A DNA stretch of 64,000 nt from Margaritifera margaritifera (GCA_029931535.1 JAQPZY010001555.1:1240001-1304000), one strand, 5' to 3'. Positions 11,400 to 22,439 are shown, counted from the first letter of the stretch. A program made the numbers and translations. Notes: generated by a model from the sequence alone, not told the origin.

Positions 11400-12420
11400 C
11401 CTTGCCCGGACTGACTTCTTCTTGACACTTGGTTCTTGTCAGGAGAGCCTTGCTCAGAAAAGAGTTCCAATCTTCAGTTGTAGAGAGAATCTCGTGAGCA
11501 AAGAGGTCCTCCACTTTGAAGGCGTACATGGGGAAGGGGCAGGTTTTCAGGGGTTGGTGCAGAGACAACAACATTGTCCCTTTGAAATGGTTCAATCTCT
11601 TATCTGGCTAACTTCTTTTTCTGGCTCCTCGAGGAGTGAAAGTTAGCTCCTGTTATGATCAGGGATATCACTTCATGATATCTGACACATTCAGGCATCA
11701 TGTGAGAGCTAATATGACGAGGACTTATCAAAGTTCCTGGACCTAAATAGGCCAAAATCACTCATGTTTTTCCTAAGTGGAATCTTTCATTCTGACTTGA
11801 CTCAAACTCAGATAAGTGCGAGCCCTTATCCAGAACCTTGATGCAGCTGTTGTCTCATGAGATGTGCATTCTGATAGCCTAGCCTCAGCATGCAGGGTGA
11901 GTGAGATCCACACCCTTTCAATGGACTTGAACTATCTTCAGTTCAGATCAAATAGTTCCATGGTATTAATGACACAACTGGGTTTCATAGCTAAACACCA
12001 GCTGCTCTCTGTGGGCAATCAAAAAGTTGTCATCCGCTCTCCTCCATTGACATGTCGAGAGAAGTGACGATGCTAGACCCTGTCCATGCTCTGAAGCACT
12101 ACGTAAAATGCAGAGTGAAGAACCATGGGTTCTGACAGTATCTTTTCCTCCTGATTAAGGCAGGAAAAGAGGATATAACTCCTCAAGCTCGGGCATTGTG
12201 GCTGAAGTGGATGATATGCTTAGCATATTCTGAATTGTCAGCAGATCAGATAGGCTTCATGAGGATTTCTGCTCATGAGGTTAGAATGATCTTACCTGAT
12301 CTCGCATTCGAACACAATATTTCGATCTGAGATATAATAGAAGCAGTTGGCTGGCATTCGTAGTCAACCTTCTCCAGCTTTTATCTCCGAGATATAGCAT
12401 CACCACAATGAGAATTTAAT
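11400..12420 (+). pseudogene. Tyrosine recombinase of the DIRS-like element, broken
   Basis: The catalytic core is recognisable. Arg I lies in ASACRVSEIHTLS (codon 11894). DPVHALKHYV (12077) lies between the boxes. Box II HEVR is at 12274-12285. GW-H (about 12349-12357) and FSSFYLRD with Tyr at 12382-12384 follow. HEVR and Tyr share a frame but are separated by two stops, and Arg I is in a different frame. The N-terminal SAM-like part (11400-11650) is only weakly visible. Such a recombinase would integrate a circular DNA intermediate. Confidence 0.78.
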
Positions 12421-12663
12421 CTGGTGTATCCAGTGGCTGCAGCCCAGATGACAGATAGACCCATTTGAGGTCAGAGCAGCTTCAGAGCAGGTGTGGGTTT
12501 AGTGCTTTCATTGGATTCACATAAGTTTTTCTTTCCCTCAGAAAGGAAAAGTTGCTCTCTTGTCCTTCTCTGATTATTGTTGTCATGTAATACATGTCCT
12601 TCGGTCGTGCCGCAGTCATATTAGGAAAGCAGTTTATCCTTCTTATAGGGAATTCAGACATCA

Positions 12664-12874
12664 TGTATACTCACTTGTAAGTCAAGTCCAACTGTAAATA
12701 ACATGGACCCTGATCTGCCATTGCATAATGCATCAGCAGATCAGAGTAATTTCATTGTACTGATTACTCCTAACAAACTGCACAGACCCAGATCTGATAT
12801 CTCATGATGCGATGGCAGATCTGTGTCTATGCAGTCTGCAGTTGGACTCGACTTGTAAGCGCATATATATGGTA
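12664..12874 (+). mobile_element. Double-hairpin MITE, copy a
   Basis: Ends TGTATACTCAC...GCGCATATATATGGTA. Two internal imperfect hairpins with stems containing GACCCTGATCTG and GACCCAGATCTG. Inserted in the 3' part of the DIRS-like element, inside its right terminal repeat, so it is younger than that element. Confidence 0.75.
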
Positions 12875-13093
12875 ATCTTCGCTGGAAGGAGACAGATGGT
12901 AGAGCTTGGATTCACATGCATTTCCTCCTTCGCTTATCTATTCTCCGAACATCATTATAGGGGAACGTATTCGAAGAAGAAGGTAAATTTTTTAATAAAT
13001 TACTTTTCTCCAATAATACTCACCTGATCACATTACCATTAATCCCTCCCACGCCTTACTGCATATGCAAGCACCCTTGTTGACATATCACTC

Positions 13094-13300
13094 AACTTAA
13101 ACTAGTAAACAATCAGTAGTCACCTAGTGGGGGCAAGATGGGAGGTAACAGGTAAGAGTTTCTTCCCTTTGTCTATATAATGGTATATGCAGAAAATACA
13201 TGTTTTCAGGACTGCTGGATTCAAGAGATAGTGATACTTGTTTCCTGACATTAGTGTAATTAGATAAATATCCTCTGAGAAATGTAATTTACTAAATAAA
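13094..13300 (-). repeat. Right inverted terminal repeat of the DIRS-like element
   Basis: Reverse-complement partner of 7256-7474. GGGAGGTAACAGGTAAGAG, TTTCTTCCCTTTGTCTATAT and GGACTGCTGGATTCAAGAGA mirror the left end in order. The inner edge is near CTTAAACTAGT (13097), beyond which the two sides diverge. Confidence 0.75.
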
Positions 13301-13619
13301 TGTACTTTCCCAAACCAAAAAAAAATATTTTGTTAGTTTTTCTCATGAATCATTAATATCTACTTATGTTATTTTGTATTTCATACAATTCTTTTTTTTT
13401 AAATCTAACTGCCTATGGTAATAGTATCCTCATCTATTTTATCAAACATTTCATTTTCTAAATTATTAATTTTATTTTCCAATTGAGTTTCTCATTTAGC
13501 TTTTATTATATATTTGCTCCATATTTTAAAGTAACACCTCCTATTGGTTGATCCTAAATGGTTAACTTATGATCATGAAAAGAAATATCTAGATCTGAAT
13601 ATCCTTCTGCTTTTTCTTC

Positions 13620-13766
13620 ATTTTTATTTATTACTTTTTTAATAGTCATTTTTATTTATTACATTTTTAATAGTCATTTTTATTTATTACATTTTTAATA
13701 GTCATTTTTATTTATTTCATTTTTAATAGTCATTTTTATTTATTACATTTTTAATAGTCATTTTTA
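13620..13766. repeat. 28-bp AT-rich minisatellite, about five copies
   Basis: Unit TTTTTATTTATTACATTTTT-AATAGTCA repeated head to tail with few differences. Confidence 0.9.
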
Positions 13767-14225
13767 CTAGTTGACCTAAGGCCATATCTTGTAAGAGAGA
13801 GTTGTTGAATTTTCCTATCTCTTTCACTTTCATGTAATCTTAAATTTAATGCAGTCCCAGAATTATCACTCCTTTATCTATGATATATTCCATACTATGT
13901 GTATCAAATTATCTGATGTCAAAAAGTAATCTAACTGAGCATGCCTTTTTTTTAAAAAAATTCTCCAATAAGTGTAACACTTGATTTTCATGGTCATTTT
14001 CTCCAAACATCTACTTAATCTATTTCACTTGCAATATTTAAAACAACTTCTCTTGATTTTGTATTATTAATTATAACATAATTATTAAAATCCAAATCTG
14101 GATTTAATACTAAATTATTAAAATATTATTTTCTAGTCATTTTCAAAATCATTCATATTTTTGTACAAGATTTCTGTAAAGGCTTGGTTGTCATTTTTTT
14201 GACCACATAATGCAATTCATGTAAT

Positions 14226-14446
14226 TACCCTCTATACTCGCATATAAGCCAAGTCCAAATGCAAACAACATAGACCCTGATCTGATGTTGCATAATGTGC
14301 AGGCAGATCAGGGTCTATGTTCTTTGTTCTACTGAGTAGTCTTTACAAACTGCATAGACCCAGATCTGCTGGCGCATTATGCGACAGGCGATCTGGGTCT
14401 ATGCAGTTTGCAGTTGGTGTCGGAATATACGCGAGTATTTACGGTA
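14226..14446 (+). mobile_element. Double-hairpin MITE, copy b
   Basis: Left end ACCCTCTATACTCGCATATAA, right end ATACGCGAGTATTTACGGTA. Hairpin 1 stem CATAGACCCTGATCTG / CAGATCAGGGTCTATG; hairpin 2 stem CATAGACCCAGATCTG / GATCTGGGTCTATG. Plus orientation by hairpin order. Confidence 0.85.
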
Positions 14447-14604
14447 TTCCTGAAAACTAGTATCTACAACTATAAAATTACCTTGTGGGTCAGTTTTCGT
14501 TCTGTGTAATATAAAAATAAATCTGTTTATCAGAATACAAGCTCCCCTAGCATTAGAAGTAAATGGATGAATAAGAATCTTGTTTTTCCCATTCTGCTTT
14601 AACA

Positions 14605-14804
14605 TACCATATCAGTTTATGTATAAGTAGGGTGCAACTGCAAACAACATAGACCCTAATCTGCCATCGCATAATGTGCTGGCAGATCAGGGTCTGTGTT
14701 GTTTGATTTACTGATCAGTCCTAACAAACTGCATAGACCCAGATCTGACTGTACTATCTGGGAGTATGCAGTTGGATCTGACTTATACACAAATATATAC
14801 AGTA
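14605..14804 (+). mobile_element. Double-hairpin MITE, copy c (second hairpin partly deleted)
   Basis: Starts TACCATATCAGTTTATG and ends CAAATATATACAGTA. Hairpin 1 (GACCCTAATCTG / CAGATCAGGGTCTG) is intact. The right arm of hairpin 2 is shortened. Confidence 0.8.
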
Positions 14805-15914
14805 GGATTCTAACCTTTGACTAATATGAATATCTTGATAACAAATAATATCACGTTTCTTTTTTTTTGAAAAATTAAAAAACAAAAATCCCTTATTCAT
14901 CATCACTGAGGCCCTGACAATTCTGAGAATACATAGATAATGTTTAAGCCATCTTCAGATTTAAAGTATACAAGGAGTATTATCATCTACTCCCTCTATT
15001 ATAGAGTAAAGTAAAGAAAAGCAGAAAGAGAGCCGTTAAAACAATAAAAATGATAGAAATGATAAAGGATGGAAGCATAAAACATCGCATAAAACATCGC
15101 TTCATTCCAGTTGTCAGAAGCCTATTCATCTTCATATTCATTATTCTTTAACGAAGGTGGCGCCATACAGCCATCATTGTGCCAAAGGTAGCATTAAATG
15201 CAAATACGTACATACATATATACATACATACATACTTTAATCATGGATCATGAATGAAACAATTTGCACATGATCTACCTAAAGGTTCTAATCTGCAGGA
15301 TCCCTATTGTAATATTTTATTTTGCAAATAGATTCAAAATAAAAAATACATAAATAGAAATTTTCTTTCAGAAAACTTTTGATTGATTAATACCCCTTCA
15401 CATATTTTAAGTTGTTTGTGTAGTCGTTAAGGGCTGAAATTTTAAGAAAGAAATGTTCTCATGTTTACTTCCATAGACTGGTACCAGAATCACTGCCCTT
15501 TACATTACTTTATTACACACCTATTTAATCATATATGGTTGATCTGGTGTTTGATATTGGCTGTTCAGTTTACATTTCTGTATTACACACCCAGATAAGA
15601 ACAATTTTGTGTTTTTACTAATGTCAAGGTGTTGGTATTCTTAGATGCAGCAAATTAAACTTTAACAAATTCCAATTTGCTTTTAATACATAAAAAACAT
15701 GGTATATAATAAATACAAAACCACATTTGTGTTTCATGTTTTGTTCTGAGTCGGGGAAAGAACTCATTTGGTATGGTGTATGAATACATCTTGGCCTGAT
15801 GGCTTCCATGTATCCCATTGCCCTACCCAATTTGTTTCCATCTGCTGACTTGGAACAGAACACATTATGAAGTTTTGTGTATATATCGACTTGTGCATTT
15901 CCCTTACCGAGATA

Positions 15915-15945
15915 TAAACAGTATAGACCTAGATCTGCCACTTCA
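15915..15945. repeat. Fragment of the double-hairpin MITE
   Basis: ATAAACAGTATAGACCTAGA followed by TCTGCC: one stem arm of the family immediately left of the 57-bp array. Confidence 0.5.
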
Positions 15946-15950
15946 TAAAA

Positions 15951-16750
15951 TACCATATTTATTCAGTGATAAGCGCATACTTGTTAATAAGCCTCCACAC
16001 ACATAAATGCCATATTTATTCAGTGATAATCCCATACTTAATAATAAGCCTCTATACACATAAATGCCATATTTATTCAGTGATAATCCCATACTTGATA
16101 ATAAGCCTCTACACACATAAATGCCATATTTATTCAGTGATAATCCCATACTTGATAATAAGCCTCTACACACATAAATGCCATATTTATTCAGTGATAA
16201 TCCCATACTTGATAATAAGCCTCCACACATATAAATGCCATATTTATTCAGTGATAAGCGCATACTTGTTAATAAGCCTCCACACACATAAATGCCATAT
16301 TTATTCAGTGATAATCCCATACTTGATAATAAGCCTCCACACATATAAATGCCATATTTATTCAGTGATAATCCCATACTTGATAATAAGCCTCTACACA
16401 CATAAATGCCATATTTATTCAGTGATAATCCCATACTTGATAATAAGCCTCCACACACATAAATGCCATATTTATTCAGTGATAATCCCATACTTAATAA
16501 TAAGCCTCTACACACATAAATGCCATATTTATTCAGTGATAATCCCATACTTGATAATAAGCCTCTACACACATAAATGCCATATTTATTCAGTGATAAT
16601 CCCATACTTGATAATAAGCCTCTACACACATAAATACCATATTTATTCAGTGATAATCCCATACTTGATAATAAGCCTCTACACACATAAATACCATATT
16701 TATTCAGTGATAATCCCATACTTGATAATAAGCCTCCACACATATAAATG
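15951..16750. repeat. 57-bp minisatellite, 14 copies
   Basis: The unit contains CCATATTTATTCAGTGATAA, TCCCATACTTGATAATAAGC and CTCTACACACATAAATG. 57 is a multiple of three and the unit lacks stops in one frame on each strand, so it creates false frames of 275 codons (+) and 303 codons (-). Variant units with AAGCGCATACTTGTT occur at about 15970 and 16255, five units apart. No coding is inferred. Confidence 0.95.
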
Positions 16751-18202
16751 CACACACTTTTGCAAAAATTTAGCACACAGTTACTGCAGATAACTTTTTC
16801 TGATTTTAAGCCATCCCCCCACCTTTCTGAAAATTGACTGTGGCTGGTGTCCATGGCTTATCACATGAGAAATACTGTAAATGCATCGGCCACTCGGGTT
16901 GTACACTGTTTGCTATAATTTTGATATTAAGTAAATATTGTAGACCTTGATCTGTAGATGTATTACATGATGCAAAAACTGGGTCTAGGCAGTTTGCAGA
17001 CAGATGTGTTCTACATGGGTACACAGTAGATTTTAACCCTTTTTTGTGCATGTGTGTTTGTGAACCCATGTGTGTAAGTGATGCAAGACTATATGTCCTT
17101 TTCAACATGAACGGAAATTTTCTTCCATTCTTGAATATTGGACAGTATTCCAAGGGATTCTAGAAACCAACAAAAGATTATAGTCCACTGAAAATAAAAT
17201 TATATTTTCTCTCGATTTTAAATATCCAGAAATTGTGAGCCAACACATTTTCTAAGTTATTCTTTGACATACTCCTGTATAATTTTTCCAGAATCTTTTC
17301 AGGTGTTTTGAAAATTTGTGCCCATGTATAAAGAGTTAACAAACAGGTGCTATGTGTTGCTCAATAGATATAGCAACAGAGGGACAAGATGTGAGTAGCT
17401 GCCACACAAGGTTAACCTGTCGTGACATGCATGGAATTGTAGTGCTGGCCCTTGCCATGGCACCAATTTACCCACAGGAAGCAAATTCAAGTAGTTGCTG
17501 TTATAAGACTGGATAATCCCTGTTAATGGCTGTTCCTTCCATATGCACAACCAGTTGTGTTAGATGCATATAAAAATGATTTTAAAGAAAAAAAATTTGA
17601 AACCTGACATTTTTAAACTATAAAATTCACATGCCCAAGTTTATACTGTCTTGTAATTCAACTCAAATAGACTTTAAAATGTTTAAATTTTGTATAACTG
17701 TACTTTTAAAAAGTTTTTATTTTTGTGGGCTGTCAAGGTGCAGCAAACAAACTAGATCTTTGTTATATACAGTACATACTCACTTATTAGTCGCTTATTA
17801 GTCACTTATTAGTCAAGTCCAACTGCAAATAGACCCAGATCTGGATATATGCTGTTTGTTAGGAGTAATCAGTAGAACAAACAATATAGACTCGGAGTCG
17901 GTGCATCATGCAATGGCAGATCAGGGTCTGTGTTGTTTGCAGTTGGACTCAACTTATAAGTGACTATATATGGTCCTAGTATCAGTATATTTTAAATGAA
18001 TATGCTTACACAGTGTTGGATTTTTTTTCCGCTCACTTTATATGCCCATCCATGACAGTGACAGATAATTGTTTGTTATGTCTTTCAATTTGTAGTTTGT
18101 AGTAACCACAAAATCTATAAAAGTTGGTAGCCCACCACAAACAATGTGACTTTACAGTATGTATGCTCATGATGACGTTATTCCTTCATATACTTTTTGC
18201 AG
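16751..18202. other. Intron, end of the 14.6-kb intron
   Basis: Non-coding. A MITE stem fragment (GTAGACCTTGATCTG ... CTGGGTCTAGGCAGTTTGCA) lies at about 16934-17005 and a full copy at 17768-17974. Ends with a pyrimidine-rich TACTTTTTGCAG acceptor. Confidence 0.6.
17768..17974 (-). mobile_element. Double-hairpin MITE, copy d
   Basis: Hairpin order is reversed (GACCCAGATCTG first), so it lies in minus orientation. A short tandem CTTATTAGTCR is repeated three times in the left terminal region (about 17790-17818). The first hairpin has lost its right arm. Confidence 0.78.
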
Positions 18203-18297
18203 GTGTCGATGTAGATTCAGGTCTAAGAAAAGACATCGGTATTCCTTGCTTCAGGACATAGATGATGATAAGCAGGATCTAGAACTTATAGCCAAGG
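18203..18297 (+). CDS. KIAA0319L: KIAA0319-like protein, cytoplasmic juxtamembrane exon with YSLL motif
   Basis: Acceptor TTTTTGCAG ends at 18202 and donor GTAAGT starts at 18298. The phases (2 in, 1 out) fit the flanking exons exactly. It encodes CRCRFRSKKRHR, then YSLLQDIDDDKQDLEL. This parallels the vertebrate tail, where a basic KK segment is followed by a tyrosine-based YxxΦ motif, an acidic D/N-M/I-D stretch and an M/L-E-L. The Tyr motif of KIAA0319 is reported to mediate AP-2/clathrin endocytosis, so YSLL here probably does the same (inference). The two Cys just inside the membrane could be palmitoylated (inference). It is separated from the transmembrane exon by a 14.6-kb intron filled with transposons and minisatellites. 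Confidence 0.85.
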
Positions 18298-18356
18298 GTA
18301 AGTTACCAGTGTTTGTGTGTGTAAAAGTTATTCCAAATCTCAGTGTTTAGAACAAT

Positions 18357-18576
18357 ACTGTATATACTTACATATAATCCAGGTCCAAATGCAAACAACA
18401 TAGACCCCAATCTGCCGTCACTTAATGCGCCCGCAGATCAGGGTCTGTGTTGTTTGTTCTACTGATTAGTCTTTACAAACTGCATAGACCCAGATCTGCC
18501 GTCGCATTATGCGACGGCAGATCTGGGTCTATGCAGTTTGCAGTTGGTATCGGATTATACACGAGTTTATACGGTA
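18357..18576 (+). mobile_element. Double-hairpin MITE, copy e (best preserved hairpin 2)
   Basis: Hairpin 2 is a perfect palindrome: the arm from CAAACTGCATAGACCCAGAT through CTGCCGTCGCATTA mirrors exactly into GCGACGGCAGATCTGGGTC and TATGCAGTTTG. Hairpin 1 is imperfect. Terminal repeats pair ATATACTTACATATAATCC with GGATTATACACGAGTTTATA. It begins 60 bp after exon 18203-18297. Confidence 0.88.
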
Positions 18577-18699
18577 ACCATAATTATCTGATCCTAAGTA
18601 TGTCCCTCACTATAACACCATTCAGGGGACACATAAAAAAGAACCACAATATATTGAGAAATATAATTCAACCAGTATAATCGGATCTATGAATATACC

Positions 18700-19160
18700 C
18701 ATGTTATATCAGGGACCTTGTTATTAATGGGACTGGGTTATATCAGGGACCATGTTATATCAAGAACCGTGTTAATATCATGGACCATGTTATATGAGGG
18801 ACTGTTATACTGAGTTGCTTTACAGTGAGGGACCACTGCATAATATACAACTAACTGGAAGCAGCATAGACTCAGATCTGCTTTTGAATAATGTACTGAC
18901 TGATCAGAGTCTACCATGTTTGCTTCAAATTATCTTATATTAGGGACCGTGTTATATCGGGAACCATGTTACCGGTATATCAAGAACTATGTTATATCAT
19001 GGAGTGTGTATTTATCAGGGACTGTGTTATACTGAGGTGCTTTATAGTGAGGGACCATTGTATAACATACAGCTAGGTGGAAGCAGCATAGACTCTGATC
19101 TGCTGTTGAATAATATGCCTGCAGATCAGAATCTACCCTGTTGGCTTCAAAATATAAGTA
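18700..19160. repeat. Tandem duplication of about 235 bp with MITE-like segments
   Basis: Two diverged units, each with several ATGTTATATCAGGGACC-type phrases, then TGAGGGACCA(C/T)TG, then a hairpin arm of the double-hairpin family (GCAGCATAGACTC...GATCTGC...GATCAGA.TCTACC). The unit starts are near 18700 and 18938. Confidence 0.7.
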
Positions 19161-19393
19161 TAATGGATAGTTTATACCCTGATTTGCCAGTGCATTATGT
19201 GGTGCCATATATTGATCTTTTGTCATCGTGCACAGATCCTTCTCTCTTTTGTGATATTAATCCATCATTGATGTCAGCAGATTAAAGGTTGCAGGGTTTT
19301 TTTTGTCATTTAACATAAAATAAAACCTCTAGTCTGAGAGTGATAGTCTTATGGACACTTATCTGCCACAGTAGAATTGTAAGAAGTGACAAT

Positions 19394-19530
19394 TACCATA
19401 TATACTCGCGTATAATCCAGGTCTAAATGCAAACAACATAGACCCTGATCTGCCGGCGCATTATGAGACAGCAGATCTGGGTCTATGCAGTTTGCAGTTG
19501 GTATCGGCTTATATGCGAGTATAGATGGTA
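19394..19530 (+). mobile_element. Double-hairpin MITE, copy f: single chimeric hairpin
   Basis: Ends TACCATATATACTCGCG and GCGAGTATAGATGGTA are intact. Only one hairpin remains. Its left arm is of hairpin-1 type (GACCCTGATCTGC) and its right arm of hairpin-2 type (GCAGATCTGGGTC), so the segment between the two hairpin centres has been deleted. Confidence 0.8.
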
Positions 19531-20438
19531 CTTCCTGTGGTCACACATATTGTGACAGCAATAACAAGTACCCATTTCTAGTCTCTTGTCGTTATTCAAC
19601 CTTTTATGTCCAACACTTGCTTAAACTGCATTATCAATTACCATGTGACTATGAATTACAATTAATCAGTTATTTGTCGACTTGGAAAAATTATTCTGGA
19701 TATATGATAACCAACACAAAATTAACTTATCCATCAGTTTTAAAAAATATGCATATGTAAAATAATAACATAAAAACAATCATAGGAGATTTTAACGGTT
19801 TATTGACATGGTAATTGAACAAGAGCTGGTCACTGCTGTGTGATGTATGGCGATCTTGCCAATTTTGTCTTCACAATTTTTGAGTCTTTAAGTGTTGGGA
19901 CACTGAAAATGCTATATTTTGTACGTGGATACAAGTCTTGGGACACAGAATTTTTTTTATTTGTTTGTGTCCCAAGACTTACAGTCATTACAGTATAACT
20001 TTTGAACCACTGAAGATATATTAATTAAATCCTTGCAAATTATACATCATGTATAGATGGTGCATCACATACCATAGCCAAACCCCCTGCCTCAAGGTCA
20101 TGGCAGGAGAGATTATCAATCTGTGACCCCTGTATATGTACGAGTGTAACATTAGAACCAATTAAAATATTTTAATGAAACTTGAGACTTTAATATGTCT
20201 TGATTTGAGAGCATCTCACATATTCACAGGCATACTGCCTGCCTTAAGGTCAAGGTCACACCATGGGATAATGCAAGTCAGTGGCCTGTCTCCATTGTCC
20301 AGACTGTCACTTGTTTACCCTGACTGGTAATATTTGATCCAACTTACAAAGTCCACACCATATCATAAAGTAGTCAAATCCCTATCTCAAAGATCAAGGT
20401 CATTAGTATGGAAAAGGTCCCAAGACTGGGGTATAATG

Positions 20439-21934
20439 TTGGGGTGAAACGATTCATCGATATATCGATGCATCTATACTTTTGCCATATCGATACATGT
20501 ATCGATACAAGAGGTGAAGAATCGATACAAAACGATACTTACCCTATATAAGTTACTTTAATCTTCAGCAGTCATGAATAATTATTAGTCGTTTGCCTTT
20601 TTATTCTTTAAACTGAGAATTTATCTGAGAGGGCTGTTTCAGGCACATGCACTAATGTTTGTCAGTAAAAAAGAAGAAGAAAAACCTGTTAAAAACACCC
20701 ACTCACCTTTTGCAAATTAACACTAGGTTACTTGGTTCGAAATGTGTCTCCCATCCTTTCGCCAATTACATGCTAATTATTTTATCCCATCAGCATGTTC
20801 AGCCATTGATAATATATATCAACGTAAAGGAGACTTTCCAAATTTGTTCCCCATGTATGATTGAAGTACTTTAGTGATCATTTAATAACCACTTTTACGC
20901 AAAGTTTCTCTGTTGCTTCGTATCTTGTCTATATGGATTGAATTTAAAGGCTACACTTCCAGTGTGTCACTGGGTGAAATATGTTACATTAAATTCTGAT
21001 TGATGGTTATTGTTTGTTGCAGTCCAGGGTAAATAATAACCATCAATCAGAATTGACTGCAGCTTATTCACTACATGACACACCGGAAGATTGGCATTCA
21101 TACTCGATCCAGGTAGACACAAAGCAACAGAGAATGGTTATTAAATGATCTGTAAATTACTAAAATTGTACATGGAGAACAAGTTTGGAATGTTTCCTTT
21201 TACATTGATATATGTAATCAGTGACTAAACGTGCCAACAGGATAAATAAAATTTGCACAGAATCAGCAAGGAGTCAGATTTCAAACCATGCAGGTTTATC
21301 ACCTTGTGTTAATTTGTTAATTTTGTACAGAAGGGGAGTGGGCATTGGCAATAGTTTTCCTTTTCACTAACAGAAACGAGTGCCTGTGACTGTGTCAGTT
21401 GTTTTACATCTGCAGGAAGTACAGTGTGATTTTGGTTGTTAGTCATCTCCACTCCCACACCTGGATTTGCTCTTGATAAGATTTTCCTTGCAGGTGGAAA
21501 TTGCACTATTTCTTCTGTTTTGAAGATAACACTGTCATGTCTTTCAAATTTAAGTGAAGACATGAAATTGATAATAAGATGTTTTAAAAGCATTCATGTA
21601 GTGCAAAACAATGGGTGTGGTTACCAAGACAAATCCTATCAAATGGAATAGCCTCAAATGATTGAATTAAAATCACTAATAACTAATATGTAGTCTCTTT
21701 GGATGTATTTTTATTTATCTTTGTCAAAGATGAAAATCTGTCTGTAATCTGCATATTAGAAATACAACCAATATGTCAACATATATAAAACAGCACAACC
21801 CTACCACTGACAGACCTAAAGATGAAAAGACCATCAAGTTCATATGTGTATCGATAATGTATCGTATCGTAGTCTGTGTATCGTGAATCGTATCGATATG
21901 CGGCACAGGTGTATCATTTCCCCCCCACCCCCCA
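20439..21934. mobile_element. Non-autonomous hAT-like element with 8-bp target duplication
   Basis: The 8-bp direct repeat GTATAATG flanks it exactly (20431-20438 and 21935-21942). The left end is TTGGGGTGAAACGATTC; the right end, read inward on the other strand, is TGGGGGGTGG...GAAATGATAC. Both subterminal regions carry clusters of ATCGATA/TATCGAT words (20453-20540 and 21848-21900). 8-bp duplications and such ends fit hAT elements. No transposase is preserved; a 94-codon minus frame (21309-21593) is unrecognised. A large foldback lies at 20872-21158. Confidence 0.75.
20872..21158. repeat. Foldback, two arms of about 140 bp, inside the hAT-like element
   Basis: GATCATTTAATAACCA near 20876 pairs with TGGTTATTAAATGATC near 21134; CTCTGTTGCTTCG pairs with a CAAAGCAACAGAG; AATTCTGATTGATGGTTATT (about 20992) pairs with AATAACCATCAATCAGAATT (about 21031). 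The centre is near 21020. Confidence 0.8.
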
Positions 21935-21971
21935 GTATAATGTGCACTTTGCAATATTCTTGTTTTTAAGT

Positions 21972-22186
21972 TACCGTATATACACGCGTATCAACCAACT
22001 GCGAACTGAATAGACCCAGATCTGCCATTGCATAATGTGCCGGCAGATCTGGGTTTATGCAGTTTATAAGGACTAATCAGTAAAACAAACAACATAGACC
22101 CTGATCTGCTGGTGCATAATGTGCCGGCAGATCAGGGTCTATGTTGTTTGCATTTGGACTTGGCTTATACGCAAGTATATACGGTA
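21972..22186 (-). mobile_element. Double-hairpin MITE, copy g
   Basis: Perfect 12-bp ends TACCGTATATAC ... GTATATACGGTA. Hairpin with GACCCAGATCTG comes first, then GACCCTGATCTG, so minus orientation. Both hairpins are nearly complete. Located 30 bp right of the hAT-like element's duplication. Confidence 0.88.
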
Positions 22187-22439
22187 CATGTCATTCAAAT
22201 AATTGATATTTTAATATTCAGATTTTTTTTAAAATTATCCTTATTGAGTTCTTTGCTTATTAAAATGATTTTAATATGCAGTGTTTAAGAGTTAGATGTA
22301 ATTTTTCTGCCTTTATTAAGTAGTTTCGTTATACATACTATTCTTTGTAGATAATCCTCAAATCATGCATATATCTGATGTTTTAACCATTTAACAGTCT
22401 GCAAGCTATTGGTAGCTAGTGAGAATCCCTGCTTCCAGG

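Larger units (their letters stand above)
7256..13300 (+). mobile_element. Degenerate DIRS-like tyrosine-recombinase retrotransposon
   Basis: An approximately 6-kb element bounded by imperfect inverted repeats and encoding, in order and on the + strand, a gag-like region, a reverse transcriptase, an RNase H and a tyrosine recombinase, all broken by stops and frameshifts. This gene order, with a tyrosine recombinase in place of a DDE integrase and with inverted termini, is the DIRS architecture. Key motifs are an RT start with PKANGKLRLVIDLS (about 9745), DAYF (9969), ALPFGL (10053), YLDD (10155), an RNase H TDAS (10639), ADSLSR (10989), DLF (11091), recombinase Arg in ACRVSEIH (11888), HEVR (12274) and FYLR with the catalytic Tyr (12382). 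It sits in the same orientation as the host gene in its large intron. It is too damaged to be active. Confidence 0.85.
13301..15950. other. Intron sequence between the DIRS-like element and the 57-bp minisatellite
   Basis: Very AT-rich and non-coding. Contains a 28-bp minisatellite, two double-hairpin MITE copies and a (TACA)n-like run at about 15207-15235. No exon seen. Confidence 0.6.

Noticed and set aside
15943..16854. 303-codon minus frame and 275-codon plus frame with 19-residue repeats
   Set aside because: Both come from the 57-bp minisatellite, whose period is divisible by three; there is no start context, signal or splice support.
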